Positions 25,570-35,452 of a stretch of DNA of 64,000 nt are shown one piece after another. Every line of letters begins with the position of its first letter. Position 1 is the stretch's first letter. Below the pieces are notes generated by a model. It was not told where the DNA came from, did no database searches, and saw only the letters and a list, made by a program, of their open reading frames with translations. Position numbers and translations under genes: made by a program. This stretch comes from Symbiodinium natans (lineage: Eukaryota; Sar; Dinophyceae; Suessiales; Symbiodiniaceae): the NCBI GenBank assembly GCA_905221605.1, contig CAJNDS010002511.1:272501-336500 (forward strand), in the 5' to 3' direction.

Positions 25570-25945
25570 AGCCTGCAGAACAACACGCTGCAATGGCGGC
25601 GTCCATCTGCACTGTCGTGCTGTAGGGTGCTAGAGCTGCAGAAATCGCGCTGTCTACTTGTGTGCTGCTGCAATACGGAACAAGGGCTGCTGCGATCGCG
25701 CTATCCACTTGTGTGCTGGTGTAGTACGGAACAAGGACTGCTGCGATGGCGCTGTCCGTTTGTGCGCTGGTGTAATATGGAACGAGGGCCGCTGAGATTA
25801 CACTGTCAGTTTGTGTGCTGGTGTAGTACGGAACAAGGGCAGCCGCGATTGCGCCGTCGACTTGCGTGCTGGTGTAGTATGCACGAGAGCTGCCGCAATT
25901 GCTCCGTCCACTTGTGCGCTGGTGTAATAAGGCACCAGGGCTGTG
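25570..25945 (-). pseudogene. Broken gene for a 17-residue tandem peptide-repeat protein
   Basis: On the minus strand about seven tandem 51-bp units encode variants of YYTSTQVDSAIAAALVP. The first is read in one frame (after LSLACDSHSKAESDANLAT, about 26000-25950) and a frameshift at about 25880 puts the remaining six in a second frame, which ends at a stop near 25550. The last unit has decayed (YSTTVQMDAAIAACCSA). Such PYYTSAQVD repeats recur in dinoflagellate predicted proteins and resemble phage-tail-fibre-like repeats; function unknown. The 5' side is abutted at about 26040 by the 3' end of the LINE RT remnant, so the two read as one minus-strand ORF only by accident of insertion. Confidence 0.7.
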
Positions 25946-26039
25946 GCCAAGTTGGCGTCCGATTCGGCTTTGGAATGGGAGTCGCAAGCCAGGGACAGTG
26001 TGAAACTGTCGTTCTGCAGGCTCACCGATAGCGGGGTCG

Positions 26040-27085
26040 TAACGTGCAGGTTTCGCGAGCCCTATGTCGACCAGGCCTGCTGAAACTGTGGCCCATACTG
26101 TGGTATGCCAAATCTTCAATCTGCTTTTTGGGCCTGAGTATCTACGATTGTGTACATATCTTCGGACTTGTTGCAGCTTAGCGTTTCCCTCCTGCAGCCT
26201 GTAGTCCAGCGTTGCCTTCTCCTGGTTGCCATAAGACACGTACACGCCGAGATACTTGAAAGAAGAAGATTGTGGAAAGGATTCTTGGGCATTGGTGCTC
26301 CCTATTCTCCATGTGCGGTGCTTGACTCCCTGCGCGTCAATTCTGACTTGCTGAAGAGTTTATGTGCTCGGGCGGAAGCGGTGCCCATCAGCTTGGCCAT
26401 CAAGTGGCATTTTTCTGAGTTCACCTTGAAGCCGTATTTCCTCACAATTCGAAAACGTCGTGAGATCTGCTATCATGTTATGGGCCTGCATCAGGTCTTT
26501 CCAGCTGGTTATGTTGCAGTGAACCGTCAGATCATCTGCGTATCCTGTTAAGCAGTGCATCACGCGATCCCAGCCTACCGCCTCATTGCTTTATGCCTGT
26601 TGTGGACTCAACAGAACATGAGGCCTGCTGGGATCGAACAGTATATCTGCTGTCCGAGTGCAGAGACGCCACTAACGCCTGAATGTCAGGCGGTACCTCG
26701 GCTTCCTGAAGGGTGTCCATGAGGTCCTGTCGGCGTACCGTGTCAAAGGCTTGCGACAGGTCGAGTGCAAAGCAGATCCCTCCCACCGACTCCGGCTTGC
26801 GCTGTCCAGCGTGCAAGGAATGCCTGCTCAGTCGCGATCGGGCACAGATGCTTCGGACCTCTCTGGTGTGCTTTGATACCCTGGAGAGGGCATCAGACAG
26901 CCCTCTCTGTGGCTGATATGCAAACTGAGGCACAGACTTCAAGTAGCTGGAGGTAAAAGGAGCGAGGAGATCTCTGCAGGCCCCCGCCAGGCCCTTTCCG
27001 TCCGGTCTTATGATGCCTAAGGGTTTGAAGGCTTGGATGGGGGCTTGTTGGGCTTGGGTATGAAGCATAGGTCAGTGTCCTATCT
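26040..27085 (-). mobile_element. LINE reverse-transcriptase pseudogene, 5'-truncated
   Basis: Minus-strand translation gives RT landmarks in order: LCFIPKPNKPPSKP (about 27075-27030), KPLGIIRPDGKGLAGA after a frameshift near 27028, motif A as CFALDLSQAFDTV, SLHSDSRYTV, the start of motif B as TTGIKQ, then motif C as HCLTGYADDLTVHC near 26550, and SSSFKYLGVYVSYGNQEKA near 26260 followed by the thumb segment RLKIWHTTVWATVSAGL. Between GIKQ (26583) and the YADD box the rest of motif B and the following helix are missing, so the protein is dead. Family: non-LTR retrotransposon of the dinoflagellate type. The 5' end abuts the TPR gene at about 27085, the 3' end the peptide-repeat pseudogene. No target duplication was found by eye. 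Confidence 0.9.
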
Positions 27086-27090
27086 GCGCA

Positions 27091-27332
27091 GCGGCCCAGA
27101 GCACATCGAGTTGGCAGACACGCTCACCGAATTGGGCATTGCTCATAGCCAGCTCGGTGACTGCAGCAAGATGATTGAGCGGTCGCAACAGGCGCTGCAT
27201 ATCACCGTGCAGCACTATGGGCTACAGCACTGGCGAGTGGCAGACGCACTCCACAGCTTGGGCTATTTCTACGGCGTGCTCGGAGATAACATCAAGATGA
27301 TTGAGCTCTCGCAACAGGCACTTCAGATCCAG
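27091..27332 (+). pseudogene. TPR (kinesin-light-chain/NPHP3-like) gene, 5' fragment
   Basis: Two TPR units of about 42 residues: GPEHIELADTLTELGIAHSQ...QQALHITVQHY, then LQHWRVADALHSLGYFYG...QQALQIQ. The pattern is the TPR_12-type unit G-P-E-H-x-x-V-A-x-x-L-x-x-L-G, a solenoid used in protein-protein binding. The true start is lost: upstream sequence is the LINE remnant in the opposite orientation. The frame is broken at 27333-27339 by an extra GCTCCAG; removing those seven bases joins CAG to GTACACC and restores register with the next fragment. Partner and role are unknown. Either a dead copy or a sequencing/assembly indel. Confidence 0.85.
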
Positions 27333-27339
27333 GCTCCAG

Positions 27340-28187
27340 GTACACCACTTCGGGCCGGAGCACTTGTATGTGGCAAAGACTCTTGACAACTTAGCTGGCG
27401 TCCACGGCGAGCTCGGAGACTACGTCAAGAAGAAGGAGCTTCTGGAGCAGGTGCACAAGATCTACGTGCAGAACCACGGGCCGGAGCACGTGGAAGTGGC
27501 AGAGGCACTCCAAAACTTGGGCACTGTCTACGGACAACTTGGAGATTATACCAAGAAGAAAGAGCTTCTGGAACAGGCGCTTCGGATCAAGAAGCCGCTC
27601 TATGGTCTGGACAACATCAACGTGGCAACGTTGCTCTTTGGCTTGGGCAATGCATACAGCCAGCTTGGAGACCACATCAAAGCGCAAGAGCTCTCAAAGC
27701 AGGCGCTTGAGGTCGTGGTAGACCGCTATGGGCCGGAGCACGTGAGGGTGGCGAGCGCACTCAGCACTTTGGGCAAAGTCTATGCAGAGGCTGGAGATTA
27801 CATGAAGCAGAAGGAGCTCCTGGCACAGGCGCTCCAGATCGAGAAGCAGCACCATGGTCCCGAGACCCTAAAGGTGGCAGACCTGCTTCGCTACTTCAAG
27901 ATGGAGGAGCTTTTGGAGCAGGCGCACCAAATTTGTCTGCAGCACTATGGGCCAGAGCGCGAGCAGGTGGCAAGCTCACTGGAGGACCTGGGTATCGCGC
28001 GCGGTGCGGTTCTTGTCAGGCAGGTGGAAGGACTGTTTGGCGATCATCCGATCTTGGCCGCAAGCCTCAAGCGGCTGGCCGCCGACCCGGGTGATAACCA
28101 GCTTAAGATTGAGCTGCTGCGGCGTGTTCTGGAGGTGGAGGAGCAAACGCATGGGCCGGAGCATGTAGAAGTCACCGGGACCTTGAT
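27340..28187 (+). pseudogene. TPR gene, main fragment
   Basis: Continues in the frame of VHHFGPEHLYVAKTLDNLAG with six or seven further TPR units (GPEHVEVAEALQNLGTVYG, GLDNINVATLLFGLGNAYS, GPEHVRVASALSTLGKVYA, GPETLKVADLLRYF, GPEREQVASSLEDLGIA, GPEHVEVTGTL). The unit at about 27850-27945 lacks roughly 11 residues of helix A-B (LLRYFKMEELLEQ). The segment around DHPILAASLKRLAADPGDNQ is an atypical spacer. Coding ends at the left target duplication (28172-28187), where the unit is cut in mid-helix by the 1.88-kb insertion; the remaining half unit resumes at 30066. No signal peptide or membrane segment. As the genome stands, translation would run 23 codons into the insert and stop at 28260. Confidence 0.88.
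28172..28187 (+). repeat. Left 16-bp target-site duplication
   Basis: TCACCGGGACCTTGAT, identical to 30066-30081. It lies in the TPR codons for ..TGTL. Confidence 0.9.
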
Positions 28188-28517
28188 CCCCGGGGCCTGG
28201 CGTCTCCTCCTCCGGGTGGGCTGGTGCTGGAAAGGGTGTGGACCCTCGGGGCGGCACTAAGGGTCGTCAGCGACTCGGCGAGCACCCCCCTTTCCCCCAC
28301 TCGGCGGCGCCAGGGCGACAGTGCCTTTCCTCCCCATCTTCACAGTCCATGATACATTGCAAAAGAAGGTGGCCTTTCGTGGTAAGTTTCCGAGCACACA
28401 ATGCAGTGATTTGATTTTGGTCACCAACTGGTGAGAGGACAAGGGAGGCTCGGAGGCAGGCGCAGTTTTGTTGCGGCTACAACTGGATGTTATCTATTTT
28501 TGGTTTTGTTTTGCAAG

Positions 28518-29155
28518 CGTGGTCGCCCCCGGTGCTTTGTGCTCCCCCTGCATCTGGCGCACGCTTGTTGGGATCTGATCCGTTTCGATCCGTTATGGTT
28601 ACTTACTCTGGCCAGTCGATGTTCTGAGAGTGGGTCCTCGTGTACTCTCTTGACATGCTGATTTGTTCATGTGGGTTGCGTGTCGCCCCCGGTGCTGGAG
28701 CTGTGTGCTCCCCCTGCATCTGGCGCACGCTTGATCCGTTTCGATCCGCTATGGTTACTTACTCTGGCCAATCAATGTTCTGAGAGTGGGTCCTCGTGTG
28801 CTTTCTTGACGTGCTGATTTGTTCATGTGGGTTGCGTGTCGCCCCCGGTGCTGGAGCTGCGTGCTCCCCCTGCATCTGGCGCACGCTTGTTGAGGTCTGT
28901 TCCGTTTCGATCCGCTATGGTTACTTACTCTGGCCCGTCAACGTTATGAGAGTGGGTCCTCGTATGCTCTTTCGACATACTGTTTTGTTCATGCGGGTTG
29001 CGTGTCACCCCCGGTGCTGGAACCTGCCTCTGGCGCGCTTGTTGGGGTTCGTTCCGTTCTTGGTCCGTTGTGGTTTCTCCCTCCGGCCCGTTATTGTTGT
29101 GAGAGTTGTTTTCCTCCTCGGAGCAGGGGTGAAGGTTTTCGTCGGGGTCAAGCTT
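28518..29155 (+). repeat. About 160-bp tandem repeat, four copies, inside the insertion
   Basis: GTCGCCCCCGGTGCT-type starts at about 28521, 28682, 28838 and 29006, followed by CTCCCCCTGCATCTGGCGCA, GATCCGTTATGGTTACTTAC and TGTTCTGAGAGTGGGTCCTC. The last copy is shortened. Confidence 0.93.
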
Positions 29156-29740
29156 GCTTTGCACTTGGCCTGATGATTCCGTGTGTTGGGTATGCTTGCT
29201 ACATTGCTTGTTGCGACGATGTGAGGCCCTGGTTGCTACATTGGTCGATCCTCGTTTTGGGCTGGTTGTGTATGGAGTTTTTGAGCTTGCTTTGCACTTG
29301 GCCTGATGATTCCGTGTGTTGGGTATGCTTGCTGCGTTGCTTGTTGCGACGATGTGAGGCCCTGGTTGCTACATTGGTCGATCGTCGTTTTGGGCCGGTT
29401 GTGTGTGGAGTTTTTGAGCTTGCTTTGCACTTGGCCTGATGATTCCGTGTGTTGGGTATGATTGCCACGTTGCTTGTTGCGACGATGTGAGGCCCTGGTT
29501 GCTATATTGGTCGATCTGCTTTGCACTTGGCCTGATGATTCCGTGTGTTGGGTATGCTTGCTACATTGCTTGTTGTGACGATGTGAGGCCGTGGTTGCTA
29601 CATTGGTCGATGGTCTTTTTGGGCCGTGTGTGCATGGTGTTTTTGAGTTTGCTTTGCACGTGGCCTGTTGATTTCGTTTGTTGTCGATGCTTGCTGCCAA
29701 ATTGCTTGTTGTGACGATATTCTTTTCGCTGGGTGTGCGT
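29156..29740 (+). repeat. 133-bp tandem repeat, five copies, inside the insertion
   Basis: GCTTTGCACTTGGCCTGATG starts at 29156, 29289 and 29422 (133-bp steps), 29518 (a 96-bp shortened unit) and a variant at 29651. Minus-strand Lys/Asn/Gln-rich frames across it are translations of the repeat, not a protein. Confidence 0.94.
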
Positions 29741-30065
29741 GCTACATTGGTCGTGGGCTGAACCCCCTCTGCAGCTGACAGTTCCTTTCTCCATGTGTAA
29801 CGTTTGCATTGCCTCCTTACATCTGTTTGTGCCTTCGATGCGCTGGTAAACATACAATTTGATGAGAAAGTCGCCCTTGTTTGCTCGATTTTCGCTTGCC
29901 TTATGTTGCTGGTTGGCGACCCTTGGCTGCACTAGCTAATTCCCCCACTTGAACTCTGCGACGGAGGGGGGCGATGACGCTTGCGGAGCCCCCCTGAGAA
30001 GTTGAGAGGGACGCGGGAGGCAGGCCGCACCGTAAGTGCTGGTCGACACTCACTCACTCACTCAC

Positions 30066-30253
30066 TCACCGGGACCTTGATGATGTTGGGCGACCTCTAT
30101 GGTGAGGTGGGCGACGAAGCTCGGCAGAAGATGTCCTGGGAACGCTGCCTCCAGATTGGCGTGGGACATTTCGGCCCTGAGCACGCTACCATGGTTGCCC
30201 TGCAGGCAAAACTGGCAGAGCTCGACAACGTGCAGGCGCAGGGACGTATGTGA
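30066..30253 (+). pseudogene. TPR gene, 3' fragment
   Basis: Begins with the right copy of the 16-bp duplication and completes the interrupted unit: TGTLMMLGDLYGEVGDEA, then RCLQIGVGHFGPEHATMVAL and a short C-terminal helix ending in a TGA at 30251-30253. The joined protein would have about nine TPR units with no other domain. A degenerate CCCTAAA stretch follows about 30 bp after the stop. Confidence 0.85.
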
Positions 30254-30283
30254 CTCAAACCGGGACAGCCAGCTCCCGAAGCT

Positions 30284-30352
30284 TAAGCCCTAAACCCTAC
30301 ACCCTAAACCGCCTAAACCCTAAACCCTTAATCCTTAACCCTTAACTTAGCC
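30284..30352 (+). repeat. Degenerate CCCTAAA tract after the TPR stop
   Basis: About eight CCCTAAA, CCCTACA and CCTTAA variants in C-strand orientation. Confidence 0.85.
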
Positions 30353-31649
30353 CTAAACTCCTGAAATCCCCGAAAGACATCCAAAGCCCTTGCAGCTGGG
30401 AGAGGCTAGGCCGCTAAGTGCACTGGGGAGGCTTTTGAAGCAGGGGGCAGCTATTTAATTTTCTTCACTCCCCTGCCACGCCTCCGATTTCTTTGATAGT
30501 GTTCTTTTCTTACAACTTACGTCCCTGACTACGAGTCCTATCAATATTCGTTCATCTTGTGTGCGTGTTGTGGATGCCGGTGGCGACTGCTGATACCCTG
30601 TTGCGCGTTGCCACCTTGCATTGACTTTGTATTTGTTTAGCACCATGAGCACATGGTGGCACTGCCGTGCACAAGTCACCTGTTTGGACAGACGGTCTGA
30701 TGATGTTCAATTTTGCGGGCGTTCTGTTGTCCGAGATTCATTAAGGCTCCTGGAGACGACAAAGCGAAGGGGGAGGTGGGGCTTGCTACAGTAGCTTCTT
30801 CAAGCGAACATGAGTCTTTCTTCCCCTTATCGCAGGAGGACCATAAACGCACGCTGCAGCAACGCTAGATCTACTGCCATGGACCCGAAGAAGGATGTCT
30901 CGCACTTCATGTCACATGTAGCCCCTGGCCAATTCAATCGTTCACCCGTCACACCATCAATACCTGTTCCTTCCCAGCGCAAGTAATGATACAGCACACC
31001 TTCAGCGGAACAAGTTATATTTCTACAGCCAGCATTGATACTGCAACTTCAACGGAACGTTTTACAGCGAAAGCCAATGTTTTTGTTGACTTCCGCTGTT
31101 TCTTCATATCGACTCATCGATTTGCATGTCACAGGGCTCTGATTGGTGCTTTCAAGGAAAACTGCTGAGTTGAGGGCGGTCTAGAGCATTGAGATGTCGG
31201 CAGATGTTTGACTTCATGGGTGGCCAAAGCGAGTTTGGGTTCGCGTATCAAGATTTTGCAGGTCTACCTTGTGCCTGAAACTTAGGGGGTCTGACCCTCT
31301 CAGTTCTAGTTGTTTATCGGAAATGGCAAAAACAAGGTTTTTTTCCCAATGCCAAAGTAGAATTTGAATTGAAGGGGATGAATCCCCGAAGCGCTGGACT
31401 GTTCAGGACTATGTGACAGCATGCTTGTTGAGAGCAAGGTCGGAACCACTTCTAATAACATCGGGTTTCTGCGAGCAACGGTGCCCACCCCCTCCCCAAA
31501 TCCTCCAAACCTCGTTTTTGTTTGGAGTTTACGGGGTCCACTCCCTCAATTGTTTTTTGGGCCTTTGCATGGATACGTGTTGACATGGAGCCACAATCTC
31601 GTTCAATGTCTGACCCCCACTAGGTAGATGTCTCAGTACCAGCACATTC
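30353..31649. other. Unassigned DNA
   Basis: Short frames only (60-74 codons), none recognised. Nothing structural stands out apart from its position between telomere-like DNA and a poly-G tract. Confidence 0.5.
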
Positions 31650-31740
31650 GGGGGGGGGGGGGGGGGGGGGAGCTGGGGGGGGCAGCTGGGGGGGGGCAGC
31701 TGGGGGGGGGGGGGGCAGCTGGGGGGGGGGGGGCCTCAAA
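31650..31740 (+). repeat. Poly-G / GGGGGGCAGCT minisatellite
   Basis: A run of about 20 G, then several copies of CAGCT separated by 7-12 G. Strong G-quadruplex potential on the plus strand. Gly-rich and Pro-rich frames over it are artefacts. Confidence 0.93.
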
Positions 31741-32794
31741 GGGTTGGGGGGCGGGAAGGGTTCTGGGAGGAACCTCAAGGGGGGCCTTCGGGGGCGCCTC
31801 CCGGGGGGCTTCCGGGGGCCGGACTTCATTCTGTTTTTCTGCCGAGATGGTTCCCTCCTCTCCAAACTGCTGCGGGTCAACCAGACAGTCAGCCGGAACA
31901 AAAGCAGATTCTGTCCCATGCCCGCTACGAACAGTATCTGGGTTCAGGTGATGCGGCCTTCCAGTTCGCGTCACGTTCTCTGACGAGGCAGGCACGCTCT
32001 CCGATTCGGGGACGACCTGCCTGTTTCAAACCCCGCAAAATGGCTTATCCTGCAAGCGTTCGCCGACGAAGGTGCCTCCCACTGTTTGTCTGCCCTGCGG
32101 AACACTTATGGCATTTGAGTCGGCCTTCTGGTTCCGCCTGAGTGACTCCGTGCAAAGCTTTGTTGCGACGTGGGAGCTGCTTGCTCAGTGTGGGCAGTTG
32201 TACCTGCTGGGCAGTTGTACCTGCTGCAGGTCATGAAGCCCGCTTGTCTGCCGGTGCTTTGTGTCCGGCTGCGCTGCAGCTCCGCTTCGGGGAGGCTGTC
32301 ATTAAGTGCGCGCCTGAAAGTTTCAAACTTTGGAGCCGCTCCTCTCGGTCAGTTTCCGGTCCGGATCCATCTGCTACCTCGCAGTCTCCGGCGCCTGCGG
32401 GCTGCGGACCTCTTCTCTGCCACTCGCAAAGAAAACGGAACGTGCGTGTCAAACTGGTGATGCCTAGTGATAGAAAAGATACGCGATTCACACGTTCTTT
32501 GCGCACGTCCTTTGCGGTTACACCTTCATTCCGGTTATTTTTCTGATAGACTTGCAATGCAAAAAAAAGAAGCAGAGCCGCCGAATCTATGAAGATGCTG
32601 TCGGGCACGAACCACTACGATCTGGGCATTCGCTGCAGCTGCCAACCTGGGCCTTGAGCGAAACCCAAGCGGCCAAGACGCGGGTGGGGGGGTGGGTGGG
32701 TGGGTGGGCGGGCTAACAGGAAAGAAGAAGTGAAAGCAGCAGCAACTACAACAGCCTACATCACAGGCGTTTTTGGAAAGTTTTGATCCGCGTG
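31741..32794. other. Unassigned DNA
   Basis: Starts with G-rich CCTTCGGGGG-type words. One plus-strand frame around 31880-32110 reads as a non-repetitive peptide but matches no family I know. A (GGTG)n run lies at 32685-32712. No gene called. Confidence 0.45.
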
Positions 32795-33420
32795 GATGTC
32801 GAACAAAATCGGGGCCAAGTCTTGTTCTTTGAGGCATTCTCTGAATCTCCCGCGCCGCATAGATGCGGAACAAGATCGGGGTAAAGATTGCATAGATGTC
32901 GAACAGGATCGGGGCATTCGCTTGTGTTTTGAGGCATTCCGGAAATTTCTCGGAGCACATATGTCAAACAAGATCGGGGCAAACGTTTGTGTTTTCTCGC
33001 GCTGCATGGATGGCGAAAAAGATTGGGGTAAACGCAGGTGTGTTGAAGCATGCTTTGAATCTCTTGCACGGCGTAGATGTCGAACTGGATCGGGGTAAAT
33101 GCTTGTGTCTTGAGGCATTCTCTACATCTCTCGCGACACATAGATGTCGAGCAAGATCGGGGTGAATGCTAGTGTTTGCGGCTTGTGCAGAGATGTCGGA
33201 CAAGATCGGAGCAAACGCTTGTGTTTTGAGGCATTCTGAATATTTTTCGCAGCACATAGATGTAGAACAAGATCGGGGTTGACGCTGATGTTTGGAGGCA
33301 TTTCCCTTGTGTTTTGGAGCATTCTGAAAATGTGCATAGATGTCGAGTTGGATGGGACTGCACGCTTGTGTATTGAGGCATTCCTTAAATCTCTTGCACC
33401 TCATGGATGTCGAACCATCC
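32795..33420 (+). repeat. 67-bp minisatellite, about ten copies
   Basis: GATGTCGAACAAGATCGGGG-type starts at 32795, 32862, 32895 (short), 32960, 33009, 33076, 33143, 33192, 33259, 33341 and 33405. The usual step is 64-67 bp, with deleted units of 33-49 bp. The second half of each unit is CTTGTGTTTTGAGGCATTC. Confidence 0.93.
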
Positions 33421-33738
33421 TTTGTGCTGGGCCCAACCCTACTGTTTCGGGTCGATTGGGGAGGGGCAGGGTGGGTTTCCATCTTCTTTTGGGCCTTCTT
33501 GCGGTTTTTCCATGGGTTTTCGTTTGTTTCCATTACCCAAACCCTTCTGTTTCGCGAAAATTTTGGGCGATTGGGTTCTATCTTTTTGGGTCTTCTTCGT
33601 TGCAACATGTTGAAGTGTATGGCCTGTATGGTTTCCATCTGAATGAAATCCCCTGGTCGGGTCGATTTGAGGGAGTTGGGTTTCTCGGCTGGTTAGGACA
33701 TGTTAGGACTCTCACGACCGTTTACCCCGATTTTTTGA

Positions 33739-33836
33739 CGTCAGTGTACTGTACATTTTCCGAATGCTTCAACACACAAGCGTTTACCCCGATCTTGCTC
33801 GACATCTATGTGTTGCGAAAGATTTGGAGAATGCTT

Positions 33837-33838
<2 letters not shown>
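33739..33838 (-). repeat. Inverted copy of the 67-bp minisatellite unit
   Basis: ACACACAAGCGTTTACCCCG followed by ATCTTGCTCGACATCTATGTG is the reverse complement of the unit at 32795-33420. The two are separated by about 320 bp, so a transcript of this region could fold into a hairpin. Confidence 0.9.
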
Positions 33839-33883
<45 letters not shown>

Positions 33884-33890
33884 TCGAGAG
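33839..33890. repeat. (GA)n microsatellite
   Basis: About 50 bp of AGAG repeats with two interruptions, directly after the inverted minisatellite unit. Confidence 0.96.
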
Positions 33891-35402
33891 AGAGGGGGAG
33901 GAGAAGAAGGATCGTACGAAGCAGCACGGTTCACGAGAACAATTTGCGAGCTGACCGCTGCCCGGTTTGTGAGACCACAAGACGTTTCATGTTGTTATCC
34001 TTGCGTGGCCGCAGCTCACACAGTTGGTCCGAGCCAAGTTCTCTGCCATTTGTTGGCCTTTTAGCTGTTTGGCTACCATGTGGTGGCAAGAGTGGAGCGA
34101 CTCCTTCGAGTCCTTCGTTTCTCACATTCAGAGCTGCTCTCATGCACATGAGACACAAATTCCTCAGATGTTTCACGTGTGGTATGGCCGCTCGGGGAAG
34201 TTGGCTGAGCTTCAGTGGGTGCCGTGTGACAACACCGAGGCTTCCACTACGAAGACCCTGAGACATGGCGCGAGATGGCCCACGATCTCTTCGACAGCTG
34301 CTTGGTTTGCGCAGTAATCGAGGCAAGCGGCCATCTGAGAGTTTTTAAGACTTGACCTGCGCCTGTTTCTTGTGGCGCTAGCAGCATTGAGGCCATTACA
34401 GCGTGGTGCTGTGGTACGTCCGCTGCCCAGACGTTGCAAACGGCAAGTAGCCGCCGGGTAGACTGGAGCATCTGCGTCAGCCAGGCCTCGTTCTTCCAGA
34501 CCGACGCAGAGCCGCAGCTGGACAACCCACAGGTGCTGGAGAGCAGGTTTCTTGTTGCACGCGCGAGAACGCATGGCTTGTTTGTTGCAGGATGGCATGT
34601 GATGGAGCTTCCCGCAGTGCCCGTGCCTGTGCCAAGTTTCGTTGTAGCTCGCGCGATGTCACTATGCCAGGGGTGTGGGGGTTCAGGGCTTCTGGGTGTT
34701 GGGCTTTGGGCTGTTCCTGGAGTTCGGGCTCGGTTTTGGGTTGGACCCCTTGGTAGCCCAGTGGCACCTTTTCACCTGCTTCTGGTTTGCTGAAAAAGTA
34801 ATCAACCCCAAAAAAAGGTACCCTGTTACGATCTGGTTACTGGGCTACCAAGACTCCCAGGGCCGTAAAAGCCGCTGAAACATCCCACAACTTAGCCACG
34901 AAGGTCACACGTTCGAGTAAGGCCTCACCCAGAGTTTGTAGTGTTTACTGTAGCTGCTTAAGTTTAGGTAAGCGGCGCCCGAATGAGTCTGGACGTTGAA
35001 TCGTGTCTGGGGGGAGGGAGGTGGGAGGGAGGTGGGAGGCTGAAAATACCAACCTCCGAACTTTGAAAGCTATTAGTTCGGCCCCCATTCCAGGATGCCA
35101 CTCGTCTCCGCGTCGGTGCTCCTTTGCGGCACGGCCTCTATGTTCACAGGAGCCCGCTTGCGGACTCAGACAAGTCCTCGCGTATAGGGCTGAGGGCTTA
35201 GGCTTTCGGTGTTTTGGGTTTAGGGTCGACGTCTTAAACCCTGAAAGGCTAAGGGCCCCAAACCCTCGAAGGGGGGAGGGGTGAAATGGGCCTAAATCTT
35301 AAACCCTCCTGAACGCTCCGAGAGACTCTGACGGTTTTTTTTCTGAATTGAAAAAGTTCTTCTAGCGCACCCTGGAGCTGTAACACCTTAACATGTCCGG
35401 GG
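33891..35402. other. Unassigned DNA
   Basis: Contains several 90-130-codon frames on both strands without recognisable domains. G-rich TTGGGTTTGGG-like words appear from about 34670 and degenerate telomere-like words near 35200-35290. Confidence 0.45.
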
Positions 35403-35452
35403 GGTTTAGGGTTTAGGGTTTAGGGTTTAGGGTTTAGGGTTTAGGGTTTAGG
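35403..35452 (+). repeat. Perfect interstitial telomeric block (TTTAGGG)n
   Basis: About seven perfect TTTAGGG units, G-strand orientation, opposite to the blocks at 20.8 and 21.8 kb. Confidence 0.96.

Larger units (their letters stand above)
28188..30065 (+). mobile_element. 1.88-kb insertion in TPR gene, with TSD and (CACT)n tail
   Basis: Precise insertion: deleting 28188-30081 rejoins TGTL to MMLGDLYGEVGDE in frame. The insert starts CCCCGGGGCCTGGCG, ends in GACACTCACTCACTCACTCACTCACC (a CACT simple tail of about six units, shown split: GACACTCACTCACTC and the rest), and is flanked by a 16-bp direct repeat. A simple-repeat 3' tail plus a long TSD is the signature of target-primed reverse transcription. 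No RT is encoded; the interior is two tandem-repeat arrays, so it would be a non-autonomous element. An intron is unlikely because the 16-bp duplication contains no AG at which an intron could end. Confidence 0.75.

Noticed and set aside
29236-29853. 205-codon minus-strand Lys/Asn/Gln-rich ORF
   Set aside because: It is a translation of the 133-bp tandem repeat; the periodicity of the peptide equals that of the DNA repeat.
28188-30065. Insert in the TPR gene read as an intron
   Set aside because: The 16-bp duplication at its borders contains no AG, so no alignment of the junction gives an intron ending in AG; the CACT tail fits a retroposed insert better.
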